Of a DNA stretch of 64,000 bases, positions 53,252-63,826 are shown piece after piece (the first letter of the stretch is position 1; every line of letters starts with the position of its first letter). The stretch comes from Pseudo-nitzschia pungens (Eukaryota > Bacillariophyta > Bacillariophyceae > Bacillariales > Bacillariaceae): contig CM074758.1 of assembly GCA_037355855.1 (NCBI GenBank), positions 3,073,001 through 3,137,000 on the forward strand. The letters run 5' to 3'. Made by a program: the position numbers and the translations under genes. Under the pieces are notes generated by a model. It ran no database searches, had not been told where the DNA came from, and saw nothing but the letters and a program-made list of their open reading frames with translations.

Positions 53252-55429
53252 ATGGCAAGGCACAAAAGGAATAGAGATTCACCATCTCGTCGGTCTGGAA
53301 ATCCATCTCGGTCCACACGGCAACGAACAACAAATCCTCCGAGAAGATCACCCCGTTCACCCCCCGAACGAAACTATCGTGAGGATTCATCTAGCAGTGA
53401 TGATGGTGCTGAAGCAGTACCTGCTCGTGACCAATATGTACCTCCACCAGTATCGGAGAATGAGGAGGAACTTGAGCAAGATTCCACCGACACTGAACAA
53501 CCCCAACAAGAGAATGAGGAGGAAATTGAGCAAGATTCCACCGACACTGAAGAATCTTCTGATGGAGAATCGGAAAGTGAGAATGAAGACAGTGATTCGG
53601 AAAGTGAGAATGAAGACAATGAGGATGAAGACAACGACCGGGAATCGGAACGTGACACCCATCCGCGAATGCCTGACTTCCCATGGGAAAAAAATGACGA
53701 AACAACCCAAACAAATCCTACTCCCGTCGGGGCTAAGGGAGCCGACGATCCCAAAGATAACGAAGGCGAAGATGATGAACAAAATAAAATTAGTCCTGTC
53801 GTCGGGGCTAAGGAAATCGACGACTCGGCGGATAATGAAGAGAACGCAAAAAATAAAACTAATCCTTCCGTCGGGGCTAAGGGAACCGACGATCCTGACA
53901 ATGACCAAGACTGGGTAAGTGAGATAACAAATATCACTTTGCAGGAGGTTCTTCGCCATCCTCCGGCCCAGACCAACAATTCTTTCGGGGCTCGCGGTGC
54001 CGACGATTTCAGCGAGGACGAAGACAGGGACCGAAACGAAAAGGAAAATAATGACGACAATTCGAGAGATGGGGGTGGGGAAGACGACGGTCCTAAAGCG
54101 AACGAAGACACAAACCGAAACATAGACATCGGGGGTGGGAAAGACGACGGTCCTAGTGGTGTCGACGATTCGAGCCAAAATGAAGACAAGGACCGAACCG
54201 AAAAGAAAGATAATGACGACGATTCGAGCGATGACGAAGACAAGGTCCGAAAGGAAAAGAAAGGTAATCCTCCCATCGGGGCCAAGGGCAACGACGACCG
54301 CAAAACCAACAATTCTTTCGAGGCTCATGGTGCCGACGATTCAAGCGAAGACGACGATTCAAGCGATGACGAAGACAAGGACCGAAAGGAAAAGAAAGGT
54401 AATCCTCCCGTCGGGGCCAAGGGCAACGATGACCGAAAAGCCAACAATTCTTTCGAGGCTCGTTGTGCCGACAATTCAAGCGAGGACGACGATTCAAGCG
54501 AAGACGACGATTCGAGCGAGGACGAAAACAAGGTCCGAAAGGAAAAGAAAGATAATCCTCCCGTCTGGGCCAAGGGCAACGACGACCGCAAAACCAACAA
54601 TTCTTTCGAGGCTCGTGGTGCCGACGATTCAAGCGAAGACGACGATTCGAGCGATGACGAAGACAAGGACCGAAAGGAAAAGAAAGGTAATCCACCCGTC
54701 GGGGCCAAGGGCAACGATGACCGAAAAACCAACAATTCTTTCGAGGCTCGTGGTGCCGACGATTTGAGCGAGGACGATGATACGAGCGAAGACGACGATG
54801 CCAAAGCCAACGACAGGGGTGGGGAAGACGACGAGCCTAAAGCGAACGAAGCCACAAACCAAAACAAAGCCATCGGGGCTGTGGAGGACGACGCTCCTAA
54901 AGCGAACGAAGCCACAAACCGAAAAAAAAACAAAAAAATCGACTATGACAATGACGAGGTACGGATTGAACGCAGGCTCGGCCGCAAACAAAGTACACAG
55001 CCAAAAAATGCCAAGAACATGAAAGACAAAGGCGTTAGAGGAAAACTAACAACGGTTGCAAAAAACGTAAAAGAACTTCAGTTTTGCAGCACCTATGGAG
55101 ATATGACAAAACAAAAAGAAAGTCCCGGCTTTATTAACTTTTTGGGTTCCTACGACGACATCATTCCAAGAACAAGTGCTAAATCAAATTTTGAGTCCGA
55201 TTGGGACTATCAGAGAAAGAAAGGACCAAAACTCACATTTCTGGTTGATCCCGCTTTCGACCTATATAGAGAAAAAATTGGTGATCAATTAATCAGTGCT
55301 GGCAATTGGTTTAAGGAGAACGAATGTAAAGAGACAGGACCATATCACACACAAACTGTGGAAGATTATTTCGATAGGAATTTCGGTGATGCTACCAATT
55401 GTATTTCGGATGTAAGTTCTGATTTCTGA
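53252..55429 (+). CDS. Acidic repeat protein, unknown function
   Basis: 725 residues from ATG 53252. Residues 1-45 are Arg/Ser/Pro-rich (RRSPRSPPERN). Residues ~45-600 are highly acidic, with a ~45-residue unit (NNSFEARGADDSSEDDDSSD + DEDKDRKEKKGNPPVGAKGN) repeated about five times from ~310. Only the last ~120 residues look folded (FCSTYGDMTKQ, FINFLGSYDDIIPR, LTFLVDPAFDLYREKIGDQL). The stop falls just after a strong splice donor (GATGTAAGT at 55409-55417), so a further exon is possible; an acceptor at 55458 would add only ten codons. Gypsy copy 2 is inserted 168 bp downstream. Probably nuclear or chromatin-associated by composition only. Family not recognised. Confidence 0.6.
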   Translation: MARHKRNRDSPSRRSGNPSRSTRQRTTNPPRRSPRSPPERNYREDSSSSDDGAEAVPARDQYVPPPVSENEEELEQDSTDTEQPQQENEEEIEQDSTDTEESSDGESESENEDSDSESENEDNEDEDNDRESERDTHPRMPDFPWEKNDETTQTNPTPVGAKGADDPKDNEGEDDEQNKISPVVGAKEIDDSADNEENAKNKTNPSVGAKGTDDPDNDQDWVSEITNITLQEVLRHPPAQTNNSFGARGADDFSEDEDRDRNEKENNDDNSRDGGGEDDGPKANEDTNRNIDIGGGKDDGPSGVDDSSQNEDKDRTEKKDNDDDSSDDEDKVRKEKKGNPPIGAKGNDDRKTNNSFEAHGADDSSEDDDSSDDEDKDRKEKKGNPPVGAKGNDDRKANNSFEARCADNSSEDDDSSEDDDSSEDENKVRKEKKDNPPVWAKGNDDRKTNNSFEARGADDSSEDDDSSDDEDKDRKEKKGNPPVGAKGNDDRKTNNSFEARGADDLSEDDDTSEDDDAKANDRGGEDDEPKANEATNQNKAIGAVEDDAPKANEATNRKKNKKIDYDNDEVRIERRLGRKQSTQPKNAKNMKDKGVRGKLTTVAKNVKELQFCSTYGDMTKQKESPGFINFLGSYDDIIPRTSAKSNFESDWDYQRKKGPKLTFLVDPAFDLYREKIGDQLISAGNWFKENECKETGPYHTQTVEDYFDRNFGDATNCISDVSSDF

Positions 55430-55597
55430 GAGAAATTCTCTGAGTACACAAAATTACAGCACAGAATGTGCATATTTCCTGTGCATGGGTGAAATTGTCC
55501 TAGATTATTTGTGTTCTGCACTGAATAATGGTTAGTATATGCATCTATTAGAATACTAAAAGGGTATAAAGTTGCTGCAACTTATATTTTGGATGTG

Positions 55598-55787
55598 TGC
55601 CGTGCACCAGAAGACAGTCACGAGTCTACTCGGGACTGGATTAAGGATAAGGATAAAAAACAATCGGCGAGTCGACAGAATCGCTGACTCGGAAGGCTCT
55701 TAGAACTGTAGCAGATAGACTAACCGATAGAGCTCACAATTTGCATATCACTACTATTCTAATCACTAGTAGACCCGGGGTATGGCA
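55598..55787 (+). repeat. 5' LTR of Gypsy copy 2
   Basis: TGCCGTGCACC...GGGGTATGGCA. Followed directly by TGATTTTAAAATCAAGC, which is not a typical TGG-type primer-binding site. Confidence 0.95.
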
Positions 55788-56535
55788 TGATTTTAAAATC
55801 AAGCTGAGCGCTGACGACCATGAGCAAGGGAAGGGACCGATCGGTCAGCAAACCGACGGGACCGAAGAAACTGCCGAAAAATGGAGGCGCATAGAAGCAA
55901 ACAGGGGAAAGAACATCCGGTGTCTGCAGCACTAAGGAAGACCAACCCCAGCAACAGTTGGCTCCGTTACAAGGAGCAACTGCAGCAACAGAGACACCTA
56001 AGGACCTAAACAGGACCATGGTCGACAACAGAAATAATCGAAAAACTCGAAAATACACACTGAAAAAGTGACACATAATCCAGTGAGTGGACTAATTGGA
56101 CCAACACTGAGTGGACGGACAGACCAAAAAGGGTATGCCGACCAAAATCAGAACATATAAATATCCGGACAGGTATATGATAAATACCCGAACACCACTA
56201 ATCCCACGGGAAACGGGAAGTGGGACCGGCCCGGTGACCGCTTAACAGAGAAGCAACGCCGGAGAACCACGGGAATCGAATCCCACAAAATAAAAACAGA
56301 AACAACTCCGGAGAACCACAGGATTCCCGGGAACTAAAGAGAGAAACAACTCCCACCACCAAGATGGATGAGAGCAAAATCAGTTACAACACGAGTTATC
56401 GCGTGGAAACCAAATTTAGTAGCAAAAACTGCAAAATCTGGAGCAACCACTTTTGCTCATTTCCACACTGAAATTAACAGATTAGCAGATAACAGACTAA
56501 AGTAACTAAATTAACTGAATAAAAACTGATTAACC
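55788..56535 (+). other. Gypsy copy 2 leader
   Basis: About 750 bp of non-coding leader between the 5' LTR and gag, with the palindrome GATTTTAAAATC at 55789-55800. Homologous to 39557-40301 of copy 1. Confidence 0.7.
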
Positions 56536-57957
56536 ATGGCGTCTAAAGGAACCAAACAGAAACCCTTTACCTTCACTCGCGAGGACTGGCCGGAAGACGC
56601 CAATGCTGTGAAGATGAGCATAGACTCCGAGAAAGGGGGAGTGGCCTTCAGTGACTATCTGAAGGTACTCACCGGCACTGAAAGACCGGAACTCTTCATC
56701 ATCTGGAAGCGCGACTTTGACCAGAAGATTGTCAACAATGAGAAACTCCAAGGAGACCAGAAACTGGATGTCCTACAGAGAATCCTCTCCCTCGAGGCAC
56801 TCTCTCTTGTCCAGATGGTTTTGGGCCGGACATATTATGCTGAACCAGGACATAAGGTACACAACAACCAACTGATCCAACAAAAACTCGAGAGGATTGC
56901 CATGCGGGAACCTAAGGAACCTCCTAAGGAACCCCCCACTGACAAATCCAAAAAGGCGGTGGAGGGCGCCAGCGCCCCAACCGCGAAGGACAACACGACT
57001 GCTACGGCGGCGTCCGAACAAGAACCGGAACCAACCGCACTTGACGGTCCGGTCCCAAAGAAAAGGGTCTCAAGTACCCTCATCCAGTACTACCAAACTC
57101 AGGAGTACAGAAAGGATATCATTGAGGAGTGTATGCACGCCCTCAAGCTCAAAATCTTTGGCAATGACATGAATGGCCAACGTTCCTACATTCTGCTCCG
57201 GAGATTCATCCGGAACACAAAAATCGATATGAAACACGGTATTCGCTCATGGGCAAACCGTATGGCCGAACTACAGAGCTATCTACCCGATTGCCTCTGG
57301 GAGAGTGGCGCTGCAAAAGGCACTGCACCATCCAGTTACTCGGAAGAGGACATGAAGGAAATCCTAGATGCCAACATGACCCACTCACAGCGCGAGAAGC
57401 TGGAGCACATTAGTTGGGACGTCTACAAACACCCCTTTAACACCACCATCGACAAGCTCGAAAACTTGGAAATCACCATCCGGAACGAGGATGAACTCCG
57501 CAAACGAATCTCTGACCTCGAAAAACAAAATGGTGGAACCAAGAAGAATACCAAGGCCGCATCTGGGGGAGGAACCCACCACGGGAAATCCCCTGGCAAA
57601 AAGAAGCGCCCTGTGGACAACAGCAACAAACAGCTATGCAAGACCTGTGGCAAGGTCCATGCCGGCAAGTGCTGGAAACTAACCGGCGGACCCCCCAAGA
57701 AGGGAAAGTTCGACCGGGAGACCATCAACTTGCTCAAGGAGCATTTTGTGGCAAAAGAACAAGACTCAGACACTGAGCAACACTCCAAACCCCACTGGGG
57801 AAGGAACCTATCGAACCACGAGTACTCTTATGTACTGGCCACGGCCCAAGCTGACCATGAAGTCTCCGATGACGAGATCGACATCTCCGAACGGGAACTC
57901 AAAGAGTACAGAAGAAAGTACCGGAAAACCTTCAAAAGGAAAGGATCCCACAACTGA
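56536..57957 (+). CDS. Gypsy Gag, copy 2
   Basis: 473 residues from ATG 56536. Residues ~1-120 are a capsid-like N-terminal region (FSDYLKVLTGTERPELFIIW). A Pro/Ala/Lys-rich linker follows (~125-185), then a helical part (LIQYYQTQEYRKDIIEECMH, ~195-330). A nucleocapsid region has a Gly/Lys-rich stretch and the knuckle CKTCGKVHAGKC (~376-387), a C-x2-C-x3-H-x3-C variant. The C-terminus is basic (REYRRKYRKTFKRKG-like, here ELKEYRRKYRK). The TGA stop is followed at once by the pol ATG in the same frame. Forms particles that package element RNA (family knowledge). Confidence 0.92.
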   Translation: MASKGTKQKPFTFTREDWPEDANAVKMSIDSEKGGVAFSDYLKVLTGTERPELFIIWKRDFDQKIVNNEKLQGDQKLDVLQRILSLEALSLVQMVLGRTYYAEPGHKVHNNQLIQQKLERIAMREPKEPPKEPPTDKSKKAVEGASAPTAKDNTTATAASEQEPEPTALDGPVPKKRVSSTLIQYYQTQEYRKDIIEECMHALKLKIFGNDMNGQRSYILLRRFIRNTKIDMKHGIRSWANRMAELQSYLPDCLWESGAAKGTAPSSYSEEDMKEILDANMTHSQREKLEHISWDVYKHPFNTTIDKLENLEITIRNEDELRKRISDLEKQNGGTKKNTKAASGGGTHHGKSPGKKKRPVDNSNKQLCKTCGKVHAGKCWKLTGGPPKKGKFDRETINLLKEHFVAKEQDSDTEQHSKPHWGRNLSNHEYSYVLATAQADHEVSDDEIDISERELKEYRRKYRKTFKRKGSHN

Positions 57958-60900
57958 ATGGCTTCTGACACCATCCACACCGGACCCCGCATCATCAACA
58001 GGTTTGCGGACGTCTGTGTGGAGGTGTTGGACCACAAAGGAAGGGGGAGGATGCTCCGGGGCCTACTAGACTCTGGCTGCTCCAAATCCATCATATTAAG
58101 GCAATTTGTCGACCGAAGTCAACTAACGAACCGAGACCAAAGATCTGTCACCTACAACACGTACGGAGGCAAGTTCAGAACCAAGTCTGCGGCTTCAGTG
58201 GGACTAAGGCTGATAGAATTTTCAAACTCTAAGACCATCAAATGGACCTTCCAAGTGGATGAGTATCATCACCATGAGGAAGTACCCTATGACATGATTA
58301 TAGGATCCGACCTAATGGCACAACTGGGACTGGACATAAAATACAGCTCCCGAACAATAGAATGGCAGGGTGACTCCATTCCCATGAAGGGGATGGGGGA
58401 GCTCTCTGACCCGGACAAATGTGAGGCAGTATTCTTTGCCAACACACAAAGTCCAATCCTCCAACGGGAGGAAGAGAGGCAATCCAAAATCCTGGACGCC
58501 GACTACTCCAAAGTAGATATAGATGCTATGGTCAATGACCTGGAGATTACAGACGCGTCCAAGGAAGCGCTGAAGAAAACACTGAAGAAATTCCCAACAC
58601 TCTTTGGAGGAGGATTGGGCCTGCTCAAAAATATAGAACCGGTGTCCATTGAACTCCAACCAGGGGTCAAACCGGTCCGGCAGAGGTACTATTCTGTACC
58701 CCATGCCTTTGAACAAGCACTCCGAAAGGAGATCACCAGGCTCTGTGATATTGGAGTCCTGGAAAAACTCCCCCACGATGACGACTCACCGTGGGCATCC
58801 CCTACCTTCTGTCAACCCAAAAAGACAGGGGACATTCGCGTTCTAACGGACTTCCGGAAGATGAATGCAGCCATCCAAAGGAAACCATTCCCACTACCAC
58901 GAATAGGGGAAACGATCCAAAGACTACAAAAGTTCAAATCAGCTACGGCACTGGACTTATCCCAAGGATACTACACCATCCCCATCTGCAAGGAGAGCCA
59001 GAAGATCTGCTCCACCATTCTGCCGTGGGGAAAGTATGCCTACAAGAGACTAGCAATGGGGATTGCGTGTGCTCCGGATATCTTCCAATCGGTCATGATG
59101 AACCTACTAGGGGACCTGGACTATGTCCTCGTCTATATCGATGACATCCTAATCATACAGAGGGAGGGAGAATCTGAACAGGATCACCTCAACAAAATCG
59201 ATACAGTCCTACAGAGACTGGATGATGCGGGCTTCAGAGCCAACCTACGAAAATCCTTTTTCATGCAAAAAGAAGTGGAATATCTGGGATTTCTGTTAAC
59301 AACAGAGGGCATTCAGCCCCAGCCAAAGAAACTGGAGGCGATGAAGCGCCTGGAAGCCCCCAAGAACACCAAACAACTCAAGATGTTCCTTGGAATGGTC
59401 AACTTTTACAGGGACATGTGGAAGCGCCGCTCCCACATCCTAGCCCCTCTGAACAAACTAGCAGGGAAAAAGGGCAAAATGAATTGGTATTGGGGCCCAG
59501 CAGAGCAGAAAGCTTTCATGGAGGCGAAAAGGATGCTCGCAGATGAAGCAAAGCTTGCATTCCCAGACTTTACGAAACCATTTCATCTCTATTCAGACGC
59601 CAGCGACAGGCAACTGGGAGCAACGGTATGCCAAGATGGCAAGCCCCTTGGTTTCTACACCCGGAAGCTGAACTCTGCGCAGCTCAACTACACGGTTGGA
59701 GAGAAAGAACTCCTGGGCATAGTAGAAGGGCTAAAAGCGTTTGAAGGAATCCTACGAGGACAAGATGTGATTATTCACACAGACCACCTAAACCTACTGT
59801 ATCAGCAGATGCCGACGCAGAGAATGGTCCGGTGGAGACTCCTTATGGAGGAGTTCCATCCAGTAGTCAAGCATGTTGCGGGCAAAGACAATGATGCAGC
59901 AGATGCACTATCCCGACTGGATATTACTGATGATCCAGCGGACACAGTGGAATGGCTACCACCGAATAAGCCCCTTACCTACGCGGATGAGGAAGAGCAT
60001 CTCCGGCAACTCCTATTCCCACTTGGAGAAGAAGCTCCGGAAGAATTCCAGGGCAATAGTGCATTCCCACTTGCCCCGGACATGATTCAGTTCTACCAGC
60101 AAAAGGACACAGGAATCATGAGTGCTCTGGAAAAAGACAACCGACTGACTACCAAAATGGTGGAAGGTTACAGTCTAATCCATAAAGAAGGAAAGATTCT
60201 GATCCCGGACAAACTCAAGGATAGAGTTATGGAATGGTACCACAGCATGTTGGTCCATCCCGGAGAAAAGAGAATGGAACAGAGCATACGCTCAGTGTTC
60301 ACCTGGAAAGGCCTACGGAAGGACGTTCAGGACCTTTGTAAGCACTGCCACACGTGTCAGATGTTTAAGAAGAGTGGCCGGAAGAAGTATGGACTACTAC
60401 CGGAAAAAGCAGCTGAGGTCACCAAATGGCAGAGGGTCAATGTGGACCTCTGGGGACCTGCAACTGTCCACAACAAAAATGGTAAAGACTACCAAATCCA
60501 TGTCCTCACCATGGTGGACCCAGTGACCGGATGGTTTGAACTGGCTCACCTGAAGGACTCCCCAAATGCAGCAGAAACTCAACGATTGTTGGACAGTACC
60601 TGGCTAGCAAGATATCCGCGCCCAAAGGAAATTGGCTTTGACGGCGGGAGTGAGTTCAAGGCAGAGTTCCAAGAGCTCTGTGAGAACATGGGGATGAAAA
60701 GGAAGCCCAGTGGGGCTTGGAATCCACAATCCAATTCAGTGTTGGAAAGGATCCATCAGGTGTTAAAGGACTGTCTGTTGTCCTTCAACCTGGAAAATAG
60801 GGACCTCCACGAGAAGGACCCTTTTGAGGAATTCACCACCAAGGCAGCATACGCTATCAGAAGTGCCATCCACACAACCCTGGGGTACTCCCCGGCACAG

Positions 60901-61233
60901 TTGGTGTTTGGAAGAGACATGTTCATGCCCGTGAATTTCCCAATGGATTGGGAAGCAATCCAAGCAAGGAAGCAGAAAAGCATCCACAAGAGCAACGTCA
61001 GGGAGAACCAAAAGAGGATCCCCCATGTCTACAAGGAAGGAGACTATGTCACCCTGGAAAGGAAGGGCATTATTCCTAAACTATCCTTCCCACGGCAAGG
61101 ACCTTACAAGGTGCTCAAGGCCCATGATAATGGAACTGTAACTATTGAAACTGCTCCTTTTGTAACTGACCGGGTTAACATCAGGAGAGTCCATCCCTAT
61201 TATTGCAGGGATAGCCCTGAACCAGAGAAGTAA
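57958..61233 (+). CDS. Gypsy pol polyprotein, copy 2 (PR-RT-RH-INT), intact
   Basis: 1091 residues. Protease active site DSG at 38-40. Reverse transcriptase ~190-480 with YIDDIL at 393-398. RNase H with catalytic Asp 547 (LYSDASDRQ). Integrase zinc finger (HPGEKRMEQ...CKHCHTC), then catalytic D830 (NVDLWGP), D895 (GFDGGSEF) and E930 (SVLERIH), the last two 35 apart. The C-terminal module (YKVLKAHDNGTVTIE) has a beta-barrel-like pattern; no chromodomain was recognised. Every catalytic residue looked for is present, so the enzyme set should be competent. Confidence 0.97.
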   Translation: MASDTIHTGPRIINRFADVCVEVLDHKGRGRMLRGLLDSGCSKSIILRQFVDRSQLTNRDQRSVTYNTYGGKFRTKSAASVGLRLIEFSNSKTIKWTFQVDEYHHHEEVPYDMIIGSDLMAQLGLDIKYSSRTIEWQGDSIPMKGMGELSDPDKCEAVFFANTQSPILQREEERQSKILDADYSKVDIDAMVNDLEITDASKEALKKTLKKFPTLFGGGLGLLKNIEPVSIELQPGVKPVRQRYYSVPHAFEQALRKEITRLCDIGVLEKLPHDDDSPWASPTFCQPKKTGDIRVLTDFRKMNAAIQRKPFPLPRIGETIQRLQKFKSATALDLSQGYYTIPICKESQKICSTILPWGKYAYKRLAMGIACAPDIFQSVMMNLLGDLDYVLVYIDDILIIQREGESEQDHLNKIDTVLQRLDDAGFRANLRKSFFMQKEVEYLGFLLTTEGIQPQPKKLEAMKRLEAPKNTKQLKMFLGMVNFYRDMWKRRSHILAPLNKLAGKKGKMNWYWGPAEQKAFMEAKRMLADEAKLAFPDFTKPFHLYSDASDRQLGATVCQDGKPLGFYTRKLNSAQLNYTVGEKELLGIVEGLKAFEGILRGQDVIIHTDHLNLLYQQMPTQRMVRWRLLMEEFHPVVKHVAGKDNDAADALSRLDITDDPADTVEWLPPNKPLTYADEEEHLRQLLFPLGEEAPEEFQGNSAFPLAPDMIQFYQQKDTGIMSALEKDNRLTTKMVEGYSLIHKEGKILIPDKLKDRVMEWYHSMLVHPGEKRMEQSIRSVFTWKGLRKDVQDLCKHCHTCQMFKKSGRKKYGLLPEKAAEVTKWQRVNVDLWGPATVHNKNGKDYQIHVLTMVDPVTGWFELAHLKDSPNAAETQRLLDSTWLARYPRPKEIGFDGGSEFKAEFQELCENMGMKRKPSGAWNPQSNSVLERIHQVLKDCLLSFNLENRDLHEKDPFEEFTTKAAYAIRSAIHTTLGYSPAQLVFGRDMFMPVNFPMDWEAIQARKQKSIHKSNVRENQKRIPHVYKEGDYVTLERKGIIPKLSFPRQGPYKVLKAHDNGTVTIETAPFVTDRVNIRRVHPYYCRDSPEPEK

Positions 61234-61257
61234 TTGTTACAGTACCATGGAGGAGCA

Positions 61258-61447
61258 TGCCGTGCACCAGAAGACAGTCACGAGTCTACTCGGGACTGGA
61301 TTAAGGATAAGGATAAAAAACAATCGGCGAGTCGACAGAATCGCTGACTCGGAAGGCTCTTAGAACTGTAGCAGATAGACTAACCGATAGAGCTCACAAT
61401 TTGCATATCACTACTATTCTAATCACTAGTAGACCCGGGGTATGGCA
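61258..61447 (+). repeat. 3' LTR of Gypsy copy 2
   Basis: Identical by eye to 55598-55787. Followed by the second ATGTG. Confidence 0.95.
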
Positions 61448-62225
61448 ATGTGACACTTGCTTTGTAAAAAAAATCCTCGGTAGACCAAAATCCACCCCAA
61501 AATATGATTTTTTCCGGAACAGGCATCATACTGACCAATGTTTTCTTGTCTTAGAGTGTTAAAAATGCATGGTAACACAAGTGGCTATGTAAGATAATGG
61601 TGATTATTTGGTTACTAGTATGTCCAAGAATATGAAATGGAATAAACCAGGATGAAAAATTTGACAAAAAAAGTAGTAGTCCAGTCCCTTGGCAAAGAAA
61701 AATATATTTCTTGTGAAGGACTCCATCCTACCACATCTGACCCTTATGGTCATAAGGGTACCACAGAGACTGTACGATCCTTTTGTCATAGCTATGGATA
61801 TTGTCATTATATATGTGAATCTATCACAGCCAGTACTATCCCTCGTACAACTCATACTTGAACCGGTGGTGCTGCTGGTATACTTGTGTAGTAGTAGTAC
61901 TACTAGTAATTATTGCCTACTGTACAGCAGGGAATAGTAGAGCCAACAATACAATCAGTAGTGAATATGGGTACAGTAGAGAATGAACAGAGATGTGCAC
62001 AGGTGGATAGAAAAAAATTATGGCGCGGGTGGGAATCCTCTTAAACATTTGGCCACGTCACCTACAATTTCCTTAGTGAAGTGTATGACATTACAAGTTG
62101 CGGGGATGGTGAGAGGAAAATGATTAACAGGTTTTTTGTTAGTAGTGAAAAAACTGTGTTCACAATTTTATGGCTTCACATATTTTTTTTACTTCGTATT
62201 TTTTTTACTTCCGACGCCCGAAAAA
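61448..62225. other. Spacer between Gypsy copy 2 and the next gene
   Basis: No gene recognised. TAGTAGTAGTACTACTAG lies near 61889. An AT-rich leader (TTTTTTTACTTCGTATTTTT) precedes the next start codon. Confidence 0.5.
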
Positions 62226-63826
62226 ATGCCTACCGTATATGATGAGTATCAGCAAATAGAAAAGAAAGCAGATTGCAATGCACCAAGAAAGAATCGAAGT
62301 GGAAAAATTGTATCCAATGCTAATACAGGTGAGGATACTACTGCTAGTATTACCCATACGAAATCGAACCCAAAGACAAGTCGAAAACTACCACCCACCT
62401 CAGGTGGTGCTGATGAAAAAAATAAAAGAACCAAGAACAACCCGACCGCGGTTTTCGTTGGTACCACACCACCAACCAACAAACCACCCGCCGCCCCGGG
62501 TGTTGTTACACCAAGACCTATTACGACCGGTACCAAAACAACACCAAGACCCACATACGAAGCATTGCTACAACAGCTAAAAGAGAGCCAGCAGAAAGTA
62601 GCTTCTTTAGAGAGGGATATGACAACACTGCAGAAGGATACAAAAAAAGAAGAGCCCACGCTGGAGGCAACTACAACAGGGAAGAAGCCAAAGCCACAGA
62701 TGGTACGAACCGTAAGTGAAGCAAAATTGGAGATAACTAAGGCGCAATCGGATACACTTAAGAAACATCAAAAAGACGCGGGTTTGGAAGCACAGTTGAC
62801 ACGGCACATAAGAAATAGTTGGTTTCGTGGCATGAAGTTTATCATGGATGAGAGTAAGGTCAAAAAAATTTTGAAGAAAGCGATTGCGTCCCGAGCTGTC
62901 GTTCCACCCCATGGTATTTCATTTGAAATTTTTTATGGGTTTAACAGAAGGTTGGTGTACAAGGGTCTTTCCACGCTGCGGCACAATGCTCAAACTTTGG
63001 CTAGAAAACATTTTCTCGGTACGTGCTTACTAAGTGAATAAATTGGTTGCTATTACTGCTTGGTTGAGATTGATGGTATATCCTCCCCTGCTACTCTAAC
63101 ACTTTCTACTGCTGTGTACGCGTCGTACTAGAGGACACACTCGATCGCGAAGGCATTGTGCCAGATTCCTTTCCAGGTAAAGTGGAGATTGTGATGCGGG
63201 AGAGTACTAGTAGTAGTGGAACTAGTACTAGAAAGAAGCTGGGACTGAACCCAGGGTACAGAAGGTATGACAACAACAGTGAAAATGATGATTTTTATTA
63301 CTTTGTGACTCGGATTCTATCAAGCATCTCTCCATTAGAGAGGGGCTACAGATGCAAAAAGACGACCTGTTTGCTGAGTGAAATATTCACAGAAAGCGAT
63401 GAAGCATTTGCATTGATGATGATTCATAATGAGTATGATGTTTGGGTGAATCATGTTGAGCAAAAGAGGAACGGCGGAGCAAGGATTGTGAGAAGGAGGA
63501 AGAAAAAGAAATTTTGTGACCAATACAGTGGAGAGGAGCAATCATGGTCGAAGGAAGGTCTAGCACTGTTCAATAACTTGTGCAGGGAGATTGATGTGCT
63601 GAGGAAAGATCCGAGAACGGGTAGAGAGTGTGAGGAAAGATTGAGAGAGAGGCTCCGTCGCGAGAGTGAAAACGATGACAACAACAACAGTCCGTACGAT
63701 GAGGACTGGGTGCAGGAGGAAGAAGTTACTGAATACATTAGTCCGGAGCTACAAGCTTTGCTAGATGTAAATGAAGATGAGGAGGACTTTACTGGCAGTA
63801 ACGATATCGTGTTGGCCAGTCTTTAA
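62226..63826 (+). CDS. Two-exon protein of unknown function, basic with acidic tail
   Basis: Exons 62226-63018 and 63132-63826. The 113-bp intron reads GTACGT...TACTAG. The join gives 1488 bp, 495 residues, and keeps the frame. Start is ATG 62226 (MPTVYDEYQQIEKK). Residues ~20-110 are Thr/Pro/Lys-rich and disordered. Residues ~110-140 form a short coiled coil (LLQQLKESQQKVASLERDM). Residues ~190-330 look folded (HIRNSWFRGMKFIMDESKVK, YGFNRRLVYKGLSTLRHNAQ). The C-terminal part has WSKEGLALFNNLCREIDVLR, a pattern I associate loosely with transposon-linked proteins of diatoms, a KRR-rich patch and an acidic tail. Family not identified. Confidence 0.65.

Larger units (their letters stand above)
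55598..61447 (+). mobile_element. Gypsy (Ty3) LTR retrotransposon, copy 2, intact
   Basis: 5850 bp with 190-bp LTRs (55598-55787 and 61258-61447) that look identical, and ATGTG on both sides (55593-55597 and 61448-61452). gag and pol are both uninterrupted. The polypurine ATGGAGGAG lies just before the right LTR. It is the same family as copy 1, though the internal regions differ by many substitutions, so the two copies come from separate lineages, each recently active. Confidence 0.97.

Noticed and set aside
53374..54933. Long minus-strand frames (up to 313 codons) opposite the acidic-repeat gene.
   Set aside because: Ser-rich translations that mirror Asp/Glu codons of the plus strand; shadow frames of a repetitive gene.
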